A DNA stretch of 64,000 bases from a bacterium (GTDB lineage: Bacteria; Desulfobacterota; Binatia; HRBIN30; CADEER01): assembly GCA_019637795.1 (NCBI GenBank), contig JAHBUY010000002.1, positions 905,606 to 969,605 of the forward strand. The letters are read 5' to 3'. The position numbers and the translations under genes were made by a program. The notes under the pieces are model-generated. The model worked only from the letters and a program-made list of their open reading frames with translations, made no database searches and was not told the origin of the DNA. Positions 8,406 to 17,013 of this stretch are shown here, in pieces; the first letter of the stretch is position 1; each line of letters starts with the position of its first letter.

Positions 8406-9346
8406 CGCTCATCTCCGGGTCCGCTACCGACCGGGATCTGCTTGAGCTCGCGGCGCAGGCGGGAAATCTTCGTCCGCGCCGTCGATTCGCTGAGGTGCAG
8501 GAGCTCGGCGATCAGCGCCGTCGGCAGCGTCACCACCGTGCTCTCGGCGGCGCGCAGCAGCTCGGCGCGCTGCCGCTCGCGCTTCGCCAGCTTGCGCTGC
8601 AGCTCGGCGCGCTGCGCCAGCAGGCGCGCGGCGCGCGGAGAATCGTGCCCGGCGGCCGCGAGATCCTCCTCGAGGCGCTGCAGCCGGTCGCCGTAGAGGC
8701 GGATCCACTGCCCGGCCGAGGCGGCGCCGTCGACGCGCGCCTGGCGCGCCGCCTCGCGTCCGCGCACCGATTCGCGCGCGTCGGCCAGGCGCCGGGTCAG
8801 CAGGCGCAGACTCCAGCCGTTGCAGTCGGCGAGGAACCGCAGCTCGGCGGCGTCGAAGTCGAAATCCTCGAGGTGCAGCAGCTTCACCAGCACCCGCTTG
8901 TCCAGCGGCAGCGCGGCGAGGAGCGCCGCCACCGCCGGCATCGGCCGCTCGCGATCGCCCCCGGGGCCATCGCCGGCGCCCGCCGCCGGGCGATCGTCGA
9001 GCGAGAGCGTGTCGAGACGCTGCCGCCGCAGCCTGCCGCGAAACTGCTTCATGAGGTCGGGCAGGATGCAGTGCCACAGGTAGGAGCGCAGCGACGCCTC
9101 GCCGCGGTAGCCGCGCAGGCGGTGGAACACGCGATCGTCGTCGAAGAGAAAGGCGATGAAGTTCTCCGTCGCCGCCTCGTGCTCGCACCCCGCGCCTTCG
9201 AAGCGATAGATGAGCGGCAGGTACTCGGCGTGAAAGCGCTGGCGGGCCGCCACGTCGCCGGCGATACAGGCGTCGACGAGGCGCTTGTCCTCCTGACCGA
9301 CCACCGGCACCGCGGCGACCGCAGCCGATGGCGATTGTCGGCGCAT
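8402..9346 (-). CDS. ECF-like RNA polymerase sigma factor (314 aa)
   Basis: The N-terminal part resembles sigma region 2, including FHAEYLPLIYRF, FDDDRVFHRLRGYRGEASLR and LWHCILPDLMKQFR. The C-terminus has a sigma-4-like helix-turn-helix (LHLSESTARTKISRLRRELK). Between them is a longer-than-usual insert with a coiled-coil-like Arg/Glu/Ala stretch, making the protein about 100 residues longer than a typical ECF sigma factor. ATG 9346 is chosen because upstream sequence in frame lacks sigma similarity. It overlaps the anti-sigma gene by 4 bases and is divergent, across 245 bp, from the caspase-like gene. The pair probably controls a stress or envelope regulon that may include the divergent genes. 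Confidence 0.72.
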   Translation of the reverse strand: MRRQSPSAAVAAVPVVGQEDKRLVDACIAGDVAARQRFHAEYLPLIYRFEGAGCEHEAATENFIAFLFDDDRVFHRLRGYRGEASLRSYLWHCILPDLMKQFRGRLRRQRLDTLSLDDRPAAGAGDGPGGDRERPMPAVAALLAALPLDKRVLVKLLHLEDFDFDAAELRFLADCNGWSLRLLTRRLADARESVRGREAARQARVDGAASAGQWIRLYGDRLQRLEEDLAAAGHDSPRAARLLAQRAELQRKLAKRERQRAELLRAAESTVVTLPTALIAELLHLSESTARTKISRLRRELKQIPVGSGPGDER

Positions 9347-9591
9347 GCGTTGGAGCAGGACCGATACAAATCGCACGACGGCGATGTCAATGTATTTCGC
9401 CGCCGCCACTGATTCTTCGCCGACATCGACATGCACTGCGTTCCAGGGGAACGGATTCAACTTTGTGCGACATCGCGGTGGCGCAATGGTCATCGTGAAC
9501 ATGACCGCGGAAGGGAACACGGATCGCGAATTTGTGACACGGCGCGATCGAGTTGCCGCCGATGGTCGACCTGCGCTAAGCGCCGCCGGAC

Positions 9592-11493
9592 GTGTCCGGC
9601 GCCCGCTTCAAGATCCGCCTCGGCCTGGCCGCGATCTGCCTCGCGGCCGCGATCGGCGCCGCCGCGGCGTGGTTCGGCGCCTCGCGCGAGGCCACCGCGC
9701 GTCCGCTCGCGCAGACGACAACCGCGACGACCTTCGCCGGCGGCGAACGCGGCCAGCGGCCCCACCTCTGGGTGCTCAGCGTCGGGGTGAGCGCCTATCG
9801 CGATCCGGCTCTGCGCCTGGAGTACGCCGCCGCCGATGCGCGCGATTTCGCGGCCGCGCTGCAGCAACAGGCCAACGGGCCAGTGTATGATCTAGTTCAC
9901 ACGCGTGTCCTGACGGATACCGCAGCGTCGCGCGATGCGATTCTCGAGGCGCTTGATGGCTTCCTCGGCCAGGCGTCGCCGGTCGACGTGGCGGTGATCT
10001 TCCTCGCTGGGCATGGCGTGCGCGCCGACCGGGGAGCCGCCCACTACTTCCTCACCGCGGCGGCGTCGCCGGAGGCGCCGCACATCGCGGGCGTCGACAT
10101 GGGAGAGCTGCGCCGCCAGATCCTGCGCCTGCACCGGAACATTCCGCGCATGGTGGTCGTGCTCGACACCTGCCACGCGGGAGCGGTCACGGCGGCGCCG
10201 AGCGGCGCCCAGCTCGGCGCCGATCTGTCCTCCGGTCTGGCGCCGGTCGAGGGGCTGTACATCCTGACCTCCGCCTCGGCCGGACAACGCTCGCTGGAAG
10301 TGGCGGCGCGGCGCCACGGCGCCTTCACCGCCGCGCTGCTCGATGGTTTGCAGGGCGGCGCGGCGCGAAACGACGGGTTGATCACCGTCCTCGGTCTGGC
10401 CAACCACGCGATTCGCCAGGTGGAGGAGCTCACCGATGGACGGCAGCGGCCGTACATCTCGATCGTCGGAGAGGACCTCGCCATCGCGGCCGACCCGGGG
10501 CGGCTGGCGCAGGTGACGCCGCCGCCCCTGCCCACGCCGGCGGCTCCAGCGGAGCCCGAGCGGCAGCGCGAACGCATCGCCATCGGCGACTTCGAGTACT
10601 TCGGCCCCGATGCCGCCTATGAATGGATGCACCGCGCGCTCAGCCAGGACGTGCTCACGGCCTTCAGCGAGATCCGCCAGCTCGACGTGTACGACGAGAC
10701 GATGCTGCGTTTCGTCGCTCGCGACGCGCCGGACACCCTGGAGGCGGCGCAGCGCGCCGGCGTCGGGCTGCTGGTGCGCGGCGCGTACTGGGTCCAGGAC
10801 CGGCAGTTGAGCATCAGCGCCCAGGTGCAGAGCGTGCGCCCGCTGCAGGTCGTGGCGACGGCGCGCGCCCGCGGCCCGGTGGACAAGTTCGCCCAGCTCA
10901 CCGGCCAGGTCATGCTGGCCCTGCTCGACCAGTTGAGCGTCGACGTGCCGGCGCCTCTCGGCGATCAGCTCCGCAATCCCGGCACCAGCAGCCTGACCGC
11001 ACGCAAGCTGCTGACGGAGGCGGAAAGCGGCGGCGGCCGCGCGCCACGGCGACCCGAGCGGCCGATCCAACCGGGGGCGTTCCACGCCCCGCCTCCGAGC
11101 GCCCCGCCGCTGCTCGCGTGGCTGCTCGACGCGATCGTCCCGCCGAGCTTCGCGCAGACGGATCCGGATGCCGAGGCCCAGCTACGCGTGACCCTCGAGG
11201 GTTACCGGCAGGCGCTGGAGGACGAGGATCTGGACGCCCTGCGCCGCTACTATGCGGACTTTCCCGCCAGTCAGGCCGCGGCGCTCGACCGCTACTTCGA
11301 GAACGCGGAGAACCTGCGCATCGAGCTGAGCGACGTGCGCGTCGCCATCATCGGCGACGAGGCGGCGGTGTCGTTCACCCGGCACGACCGCTTCACCGAC
11401 CGCGAGCGCGGCGAGCCGCAGGACGTGCGGGTGCGGGTCACCAAGCGCTTCGCCTTCCGGGGGGGACAGTGGATCATCCTCAACGACGCGTAA
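9592..11493 (+). CDS. Caspase-like (peptidase C14) protein with FlgO/CsgG-like and NTF2-like domains (633 aa)
   Basis: An N-terminal signal-anchor (about 9-28) precedes a caspase fold. The catalytic His is in LAGHGVR (H141) and the catalytic Cys in VVLDTCHAGA (C194); both are intact. The opening LWVLSVGVSAYRDPALRLEYA is the usual start of bacterial caspase-like domains. A Pro-rich linker near 310 leads to a domain (about 328-460) beginning RIAIGDFEY and resembling the FlgO/CsgG-type periplasmic fold. After a second Pro-rich spacer, residues 527-633 read as an NTF2/SnoaL-like domain. It would be periplasmic, anchored by the N-terminus. GTG 9592 is used because it includes the whole hydrophobic segment. 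The next gene overlaps its 3-prime end by 25 bp, so the two are co-expressed. Confidence 0.85.
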   Translation: MSGARFKIRLGLAAICLAAAIGAAAAWFGASREATARPLAQTTTATTFAGGERGQRPHLWVLSVGVSAYRDPALRLEYAAADARDFAAALQQQANGPVYDLVHTRVLTDTAASRDAILEALDGFLGQASPVDVAVIFLAGHGVRADRGAAHYFLTAAASPEAPHIAGVDMGELRRQILRLHRNIPRMVVVLDTCHAGAVTAAPSGAQLGADLSSGLAPVEGLYILTSASAGQRSLEVAARRHGAFTAALLDGLQGGAARNDGLITVLGLANHAIRQVEELTDGRQRPYISIVGEDLAIAADPGRLAQVTPPPLPTPAAPAEPERQRERIAIGDFEYFGPDAAYEWMHRALSQDVLTAFSEIRQLDVYDETMLRFVARDAPDTLEAAQRAGVGLLVRGAYWVQDRQLSISAQVQSVRPLQVVATARARGPVDKFAQLTGQVMLALLDQLSVDVPAPLGDQLRNPGTSSLTARKLLTEAESGGGRAPRRPERPIQPGAFHAPPPSAPPLLAWLLDAIVPPSFAQTDPDAEAQLRVTLEGYRQALEDEDLDALRRYYADFPASQAAALDRYFENAENLRIELSDVRVAIIGDEAAVSFTRHDRFTDRERGEPQDVRVRVTKRFAFRGGQWIILNDA

Positions 11494-12731
11494 CGTCCTG
11501 GTCGAGCGCGGCGGCGCTGGCGGTCGCGACGCTCCTGTCGATCGGCACGGCGCGGGCCCAGAACCCCAATCAGTTCGGCGGCCAGGACCGCGCCAACGCG
11601 GCGTCGCAGCTCGTCCTCTTCGGCGTCGACCGCGGCATCGCCGCCCTGCCGGCGGTGTCGGGTCCGTCGGTCACCTACCAGTTCGACCCGGCGAGCGATG
11701 CCTTCGTTCGCGCCACCCGGCTCGGCTCGACCGTGCTGCCGAGCACGCAGACCATCGGCCAGGGGTCGCTCACCGTCCAGGTCGCGGCGTCCTACTTCGA
11801 GCAGTCGGAGTCGTTCACCCCGATCAACTATCTGTTCACGCGCGACGACCTGCCCACGGAGCCGATCGTCGCCAAGGTCGGCCTGGACGTGCGCGCCCGC
11901 GTGACGCTGATCAACCTGGCGGCAACCTATGGACTGACGCAACGCATCCAGCTCGGTCTGTCGCTGCCCATCACCGTGGTCGACGCGCAGGCGCAGCAGG
12001 TGTTCTCGACCCGGCGCAGCCTGCTCAATCTGCCGCCGCCGCAGGCGGTGATCAGCGGCGCGCGGGTGCAGAACGGAGACGTTGCGGCGGCGGTCAGGAC
12101 GCTCAACGAGTCGCTCGGGCCGGGCAAGCCGCTGGCCCTGCGCGGCGACACCTTCTCCGCCCTCGGCTTCGATTTCAACGACGGCACCCACGCCGGAGTC
12201 GGGCGCATCGCCCTCGGTGGCAAGGGCCTCGTCTACTCGTACCAGCGCCTGCAGTTCGCCGCCGCCGGCGACGTGCTGCTCCCGAGCCCGAGCCAGGCGG
12301 AGTTCGCCGGTCCGGACAGTGTCGCCATCTACCCGCGCGTCATCGCCAGTCTGCGACCCGCCGACGCCATCACTCTCAGCACCGATCTCGGCTACAGCTA
12401 CGATTTCGACCACGCCGAGCTGCAGCGCTTCGCCTGGACCATCGGCGGCTCGTTCGGCAGCGAGCGCTTTTCCCTCGATGTCGGCTTCGCGGGCTCGGAA
12501 TACGCCCAGTCGATCGAGTGGACGCCCGCGGTCGTGCACGGGGAGCCGCGGACGACGGGCGTCGCCCTGAACGACGCGAGCACCGGCACGACGCTGGTGA
12601 GCGCGGTCTTCGGCGGCAAGCTGCGCGTGGCCGAGGCGACGGTGCTCGCGGGCGGCCTCAGCGTGCCGATCGTCAACCTGGCGTTCCAGCCCGACGTCCT
12701 CGGCACGCTGGCGGTCGAGTACACGTTCTGA
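11469..12731 (+). CDS. Exported beta-rich protein, probable outer-membrane transporter-like barrel (420 aa)
   Basis: Starting at a GTG inside the caspase gene's 3-prime end gives a clean signal peptide (basic HPQRR, then an Ala/Leu core, cleavage after ARA). The mature protein is full of alternating strands with aromatic belts and phrases such as TYGLTQRIQLGLSLPI, AAGDVLLPSPSQAEF and LSTDLGYSYDFDHAEL, and ends in VEYTF. A C-terminal Phe is the usual barrel-assembly signal. It resembles the broad MetA/phenol-pathway transporter-like family of outer-membrane proteins. The 25-bp overlap with the caspase gene implies translational coupling. A later start is possible but would lose the signal peptide. 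Confidence 0.78.
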   Translation: MDHPQRRVTSWSSAAALAVATLLSIGTARAQNPNQFGGQDRANAASQLVLFGVDRGIAALPAVSGPSVTYQFDPASDAFVRATRLGSTVLPSTQTIGQGSLTVQVAASYFEQSESFTPINYLFTRDDLPTEPIVAKVGLDVRARVTLINLAATYGLTQRIQLGLSLPITVVDAQAQQVFSTRRSLLNLPPPQAVISGARVQNGDVAAAVRTLNESLGPGKPLALRGDTFSALGFDFNDGTHAGVGRIALGGKGLVYSYQRLQFAAAGDVLLPSPSQAEFAGPDSVAIYPRVIASLRPADAITLSTDLGYSYDFDHAELQRFAWTIGGSFGSERFSLDVGFAGSEYAQSIEWTPAVVHGEPRTTGVALNDASTGTTLVSAVFGGKLRVAEATVLAGGLSVPIVNLAFQPDVLGTLAVEYTF

Positions 12732-12794
12732 TCGTCCGGCGCGCGGGCGTCGCCCATTGGCGATCGGCGTCTCCCCCGCTCGGCGCAGCGCGTC

Positions 12795-13031
12795 TCACGT
12801 GTCCTTCCGCGCCTCCTCCGCTCCCGATGGGCGGCGGTAGGGGTCTCCTCGCTCCTCGTTCAGTGCCTCGATGGCGCGATAGCGGTGCACGCCGCGCGGC
12901 AGATGCTTCGCCGCCGCATGCTGGCGGTAGAAGCGCAGCATCTCGGCGACCGCTCGCAGGTTGGCCGGATCGGTCGCCTCCCGCCACGGCGGCGGCATCG
13001 CCTCCACCGAACGATAGCGGAGGACGGCCAT
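12795..13031 (-). CDS. Small hypothetical protein coupled to the nucleotidyltransferase (78 aa)
   Basis: The protein reads MAVLRYRSVEAMPPPWRE, then a helix LRAVAEMLRFYRQHAA, then PRGVHRYRAIEALNEER and a charged tail. Its ATG shares one base with the upstream stop (TGATG), so it is translated with the nucleotidyltransferase-like gene. I cannot name the family. Such small Arg-rich partners often accompany minimal nucleotidyltransferases in toxin-antitoxin-like two-gene units, which is the most likely context here. Confidence 0.6.
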   Translation of the reverse strand: MAVLRYRSVEAMPPPWREATDPANLRAVAEMLRFYRQHAAAKHLPRGVHRYRAIEALNEERGDPYRRPSGAEEARKDT

Positions 13032-13318
13032 CACGTCCCGCGCAGGCCGAAGCGGTCGGCCAGCATGGCGGCGTCCAGACGATCCAAGGGACGAACGGTG
13101 TCCTTCTTCATCCGCCAGAGGGTGCGCGGCGTGACCACCAGACGCGCGATGTTGTCCGCCTCCGGTCGAATGAAGAGATCGACGTCGCCCGTGGCGCGCG
13201 CCAATCCGTGCAGCCCCAGCGCGCCGGCGCCGAACACGGCATAGTCGACCGCCTGTGCGTGGAGCGCGCGGAAGACCTCCCGCAGTCGCGATTCGTCGAG
13301 GCTGGCAACCTCGGTCAT
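13031..13318 (-). pseudogene. Nucleotidyltransferase-fold protein with an apparent internal deletion (95 aa)
   Basis: The N-terminal half is a clear nucleotidyltransferase start: VFRALHAQAVDYAVFGAGAL with a G-G-like turn, then the catalytic pattern GDVDLFIRP (DxD). After IARL the sequence jumps directly to VTPRTLWRMKKDTVRPLDRL, a segment which in the AbiEii/DUF6036-type families sits about 60 residues further on. The third acidic position and the core sheet between these segments are missing, so the enzyme is probably inactive, although the frame is open. ATG 13318 gives the natural start (MTEVASLDES). Intact relatives transfer nucleotides to protein or RNA and often work in antitoxin or defence pairs. 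A truncated but functional minimal form cannot be excluded. Confidence 0.65.
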
Positions 13319-13488
13319 GCGGCGCGCATAACACCGGGCGAAACGCCGGCCAAGGCGATACCCGCCGCGGCCGGCGCCGCGGCGTTGCCGCCCGGCATCT
13401 CGCGCCATCGCGCGGGCGCGCGGCCAGGGGGACGGCTGGTCATGGACGCGCGAGGGCTGGTAGTCAGTCGGGGATGGAGGAGACGGCG

Positions 13489-14157
13489 ATGGACCTGACC
13501 AGCATCGATCATCTGCTGACCACCACCCGCTCGGTGCGCAAGCGGCTCGATTTCAGCCGCCCCGTCGACCTGAAGGTCGTCGAGCGCTGCCTGGAGATCG
13601 CGATGCAGGCGCCGACCGGCGGCAACCAGCAGGGCTGGCACTTCCTGGTCGTCACCGATGCCGGCAAGCGGCGGGCGCTCGCCGATCTCTACCGGCAGGC
13701 GTTCGAGGTCTACCGCGGCATGGAGCGCCCGGCGCTGGCCGCGGACGATCCGCGCCACGCCCAGTTGCCGCGCGTCATCGCCTCGGCCGACCATCTCGCG
13801 CAGCACCTGCACGAGGCGCCGCTGCACGTGATCCCGTGTATCGAGGGTCGCGTCGAGCAGCTCCCGGTGGCAGCGCAGGCGGCGACCTACGGCTCGATCC
13901 TGCCCGCCGCGTGGTCGTTCATGCTGGCGCTGCGGTCGCGCGGCCTGGCCACCGCGTGGACGTCGCTGCACCTGTTCCACGAGCGGGAGGCGGCGGCCAT
14001 CCTCGGCATCCCCGAACACGTCACCCAGGTGGCGCTGTTCCCGGTCGCCCACCACACCGGCACCGACTTCAAGCCCGCCAAGCGCCTGCCGGCGGCGTCG
14101 CGCATCTACTGGGACGGCTGGGGCGCGACCCGCGGCGGCGGCGGCGTGCCGGGATAG
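13489..14157 (+). CDS. Nitroreductase family protein (222 aa)
   Basis: FMN-binding features of the nitroreductase fold are visible: TTTRSVRKRLDF (the RSxR FMN-phosphate motif), AMQAPTGGNQQGWHF, and near the C-terminus GLATAWTSLHLFHEREAAAI and GIPEHVTQVALFPVAH. The length is usual for the family. It should reduce nitro-aromatics, quinones or related substrates with NAD(P)H in the cytoplasm; the true substrate is unknown. ATG 13489 is preferred over ATG 13474 because GGAGGAG sits 6 bases before it. The EEP hydrolase gene starts 10 bases after its stop, so the two are probably co-transcribed. Confidence 0.88.
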   Translation: MDLTSIDHLLTTTRSVRKRLDFSRPVDLKVVERCLEIAMQAPTGGNQQGWHFLVVTDAGKRRALADLYRQAFEVYRGMERPALAADDPRHAQLPRVIASADHLAQHLHEAPLHVIPCIEGRVEQLPVAAQAATYGSILPAAWSFMLALRSRGLATAWTSLHLFHEREAAAILGIPEHVTQVALFPVAHHTGTDFKPAKRLPAASRIYWDGWGATRGGGGVPG

Positions 14158-14167
14158 GACGACGGGC

Positions 14168-14995
14168 ATGGCGCCGCGCACGCTGCGCGTGCTGACCCTG
14201 AACTGCTGGAACGTCTCCGAGCCCTACGCGGCGCGCATGGCGATCGCCCGGGCGGCGATCGCGGCGCTCGACCCGGACCTGATCGGGCTGCAGGAGGTGA
14301 TCGTCCGCCGCGATGGCTTCGACCAGGGCGCCGAGCTGCTCGGCGACCGCGGCTACCACACCGCCTACGCGCCGGCCTTTCGCTGGGACGAGCGCGGGCA
14401 CGTCGACGCCGATGGCGACGGCGACGGCTTCGGCAACCTGGTGGTCAGCCGCTGGCCGATCGTGGCCGCCGAGCGCCACGCGCTGCCGGGCGAGGAGTTG
14501 GACGAGCGCCGCTGCGCCCTCGCCGTCCGCGTCGCGGCGCCGTTCGCCCAGATCCCCTTCGTGTGCACCCACCTCGCCTGGCGGCTCGACCACGGCATGC
14601 TGCGCGAGCGCCAGGTGCGCGCGCTCGACGAGGTGGTGGGGAGCTGGCGGCGCGCCGGCGACTTCCCCCCGATCCTCGTCGGCGACCTCAACGCGCCGGC
14701 GGACGCCAACGAGATCCGCTATCTCAGCGGCCTCGCCGCGCTCGACGGCCGCAGCACCTTCTACCAGGACGCCTGGCGGGTGCGCGGCGCCGGCCCCGGT
14801 CACACCTGGGACAACCGCAATCCCTTCGCGGCCATGATGTTCGAGCCCGACCGGCGGCTCGACTACGTGTTCGTCGGCGGCGCCGAGGTCAGCGGCCGCG
14901 GCTGGATCGAGCGCGTCGCGCTGGCCTGCGACCAGCCGGTGGACGGCGTCTTCGCCAGCGACCACTTCGGCGTCGTCGCGGACATCCGCGTGTGA
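14168..14995 (+). CDS. Endonuclease/exonuclease/phosphatase (EEP) family hydrolase (275 aa)
   Basis: All metal and catalytic signatures of the EEP fold are present in order: LRVLTLNCWNV (Asn), GLQEV (metal Glu), the internal His in VCTHLAW, VGDLNAPAD (Asp/Asn pair) and the final ASDHFGVV (general-base Asp-His). An acidic Asp/Gly insert after DERGH (about residue 80) is unusual. Substrates in this superfamily include sphingomyelin, inositol phosphates and nucleic acids; the LNCWN opening and overall length recall neutral sphingomyelinase-like members, but specificity cannot be read from the sequence. No signal peptide is seen. Confidence 0.88.
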   Translation: MAPRTLRVLTLNCWNVSEPYAARMAIARAAIAALDPDLIGLQEVIVRRDGFDQGAELLGDRGYHTAYAPAFRWDERGHVDADGDGDGFGNLVVSRWPIVAAERHALPGEELDERRCALAVRVAAPFAQIPFVCTHLAWRLDHGMLRERQVRALDEVVGSWRRAGDFPPILVGDLNAPADANEIRYLSGLAALDGRSTFYQDAWRVRGAGPGHTWDNRNPFAAMMFEPDRRLDYVFVGGAEVSGRGWIERVALACDQPVDGVFASDHFGVVADIRV

Positions 14996-15046
14996 ACAGG
15001 CCCGCGCGCGGCCGCGCGGCAGCGCGGCCCGCCAGGCGGTCGTCGT

Positions 15047-16723
15047 TCAGGCGACGACGCGGCGCGCTTCCTTGCTGACGTCCTCGATGCGCTGCTTGGC
15101 GTTGGCGAGGACGGGCAGGTGCGCGGCGAGCGCCTCCTGCTCGCCCTCCTCGGCGAGGAAGTTGGTCTCGACGCGGATGCGCTCCTGCTCGCCCTGGGCG
15201 GCGCGGGCGATGTCGGCGAGGCGGCCCTCGAGCACCGTGCGGACGGCGGTGTCGGCGGTCTTCGCCGCGCTCTCGAACCAGGCCGACTGCGCCGCCTGCG
15301 CCTCGGTGATGCCGGTCTTCTCGAGCGTCGCCAGGCCGGGCAGGTACCAGCGCCGCCACAGCGCCCGGCGCAGCAGCGCGAGGCTGCCGGTGCGGGCGCG
15401 CTCCAGGCGCTCGGGCGGCGCGATGGCGCCCGGACGGACATCGACGCGATCGGCGGCCGCGGGCGAGGCGACGGCGCCGTATTGCTTGGCGGCGGCGCGC
15501 AGGGCGTCGAGCGCCGACGCATTGGCGGCGGCGCTGGCGGCGGCGTAGGCCTCGGCGGCGGCGTTGACGGCGCCCGCCAGGGCTTCACCGCGCCCGCTGC
15601 GCACCCAGGCGCGACGGGCGGCGCGCAGCGCCGCCGTGAGCGCTTCGGCGGCCTTGCCCAGCGCCGCGCCGCGCTGCTGACCGGCGGCGTCGACGGCGGC
15701 CTGGAAGTCGCTCACCTTGGCGCGCTCGGCGGCGGTCTTCGCCTCCGCGTCGCGCTGCACGGCGCTCAGGCGCTCGCGCACCTCGGCGAGCTTGGCGTCG
15801 AGCGCGGCGCGGCGTTGGCCGAGGGCGGCCTGCGCTTCCTCGATCCAGCGGACGGCGCGCTTGCCGGCCTCGCGCAGGGCGACCAGCTCGCGCTTCTCCG
15901 ACGACGCGAAGCGGCCGAGGGCGTCGGAGAGCTCGGACAGCCCGCTCGCCGCCAGCGCGTCGCGGTCCCGGCCCTGCTGGGCGCGGGCCGCGGCGCGCGC
16001 GTCGACCAGGTAGAGCTCGTGCGCGCCGGCGACGTCGGCGCGCAGGGTCTCGGCGTGCCGCGCCAGCTCGCCCTGCTCCAGCTCGGCGCAGTCGGCATCG
16101 AGGTTCCAGACCACGAACAGCTTGCCGATGTCGGCCTGCAGCCCGTCCATCAGGCGGCGCGTCGCCTGCGTGAACAGCGCCGGATAGCGCACCACCAGGA
16201 CGACCGCGTCGAGGGCGCGCAGGGCCTCGGCGCTGATGGCGTCGAAGCGCTCGTCGCTGCCGATGCCGGGGGTGTCGACGAGATCGACCTGGCCGCCGAG
16301 CTGCAGCAGGTCGGCCTCGGTCTCCACCACCACCTCGGCCACGTCGCGCACGCCGGCGCGCATGATCTGGGTCAGCTCGGCCAGCGTGTCGACGCGATTC
16401 GCCCCGACCTGCCAGACGGTGCGCGAGCCGTAGGTGATGCGCAGCGGCAGCGAGGTCAGGGGATCGAAGGCGACCGGCGACAGCTCCTTGCCGGCGAGGG
16501 CGTTGATGAGCGTCGACTTGCCCGCCTTCACTTCGCCATACACGGCGATCTTCACCCGGCGCCGCGCGAACTCGGCCAGCAGACCGTCGAGCTCGCCGAG
16601 CCGGCCCTTGGGCAACAGCGCCGCGTGCGGCTCCAGGGCGTGTCGGGTCTCGAGGAGCGCTTCGTTGAGGGAGGTCGCCAGCACGCCGTAGGCGCGGCGG
16701 ACGGCGTCGTCGGTTGGTTGCAT
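15047..16723 (-). CDS. Bacterial dynamin-like GTPase (558 aa)
   Basis: The GTPase domain carries P-loop GEVKAGKS (63-70), a switch-I Thr in DPLTSLPL (about 90), the DTPG motif (150-153) and a WNLD motif (about 206-209) in the position of N/TKxD. After about residue 290 the protein is a long Ala/Arg/Glu helical stalk with several coiled-coil-like stretches, as in bacterial dynamin-like proteins. Such GTPases remodel or protect membranes. It has no evident partner gene; dynamin pairs are common, but here the neighbour is an inverted-repeat element. The ATG at 16723 has AAGGAG about 11 bases upstream. Confidence 0.85.
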   Translation of the reverse strand: MQPTDDAVRRAYGVLATSLNEALLETRHALEPHAALLPKGRLGELDGLLAEFARRRVKIAVYGEVKAGKSTLINALAGKELSPVAFDPLTSLPLRITYGSRTVWQVGANRVDTLAELTQIMRAGVRDVAEVVVETEADLLQLGGQVDLVDTPGIGSDERFDAISAEALRALDAVVLVVRYPALFTQATRRLMDGLQADIGKLFVVWNLDADCAELEQGELARHAETLRADVAGAHELYLVDARAAARAQQGRDRDALAASGLSELSDALGRFASSEKRELVALREAGKRAVRWIEEAQAALGQRRAALDAKLAEVRERLSAVQRDAEAKTAAERAKVSDFQAAVDAAGQQRGAALGKAAEALTAALRAARRAWVRSGRGEALAGAVNAAAEAYAAASAAANASALDALRAAAKQYGAVASPAAADRVDVRPGAIAPPERLERARTGSLALLRRALWRRWYLPGLATLEKTGITEAQAAQSAWFESAAKTADTAVRTVLEGRLADIARAAQGEQERIRVETNFLAEEGEQEALAAHLPVLANAKQRIEDVSKEARRVVA

Positions 16724-16789
16724 GTGGGAGCAGCTCCTTGCGGCGGTGAGTCGGCATCCATACGGTCTGCCGAGCGGCGAGGCAACTCG

Positions 16790-16973
16790 CGATGTGACGA
16801 AGGACTTTCACCACGGAGGCACGGAGACACGGAGCGTACTGATTTCGAAGCCCGCTCAGCGTTCATCCCAAAGTTCATCAGAAATGGAGTGAGAAGAGGC
16901 CCCGCGCCTTCGCTATGGCACCGAGCCCTCCGTGTCTCCGTGCCTCCGTGGTGAAGGGTTTTTGTCGTATCGA
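16790..16973. mobile_element. MITE-like inverted-repeat element, copy 1
   Basis: Terminal inverted repeats read TTCACCACGGAGGCACGGAG inward from the left (from 16807) and the matching complement inward from the right (to 16955). A looser outer arm carries the pattern ATACGACA near each end. The interior (about 95 bp) is nearly the same as in copy 3 at 49.7 kb. It encodes nothing convincing and lies between the dynamin gene start and the radical SAM gene end. The size, the long inverted repeats and the dispersed copies fit a non-autonomous transposable or REP-like element. Confidence 0.8.
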
Positions 16974-17013
16974 GATTAGGACAGTACCGCGGCGCGCGGC
17001 CGCCGAGCGTTCC

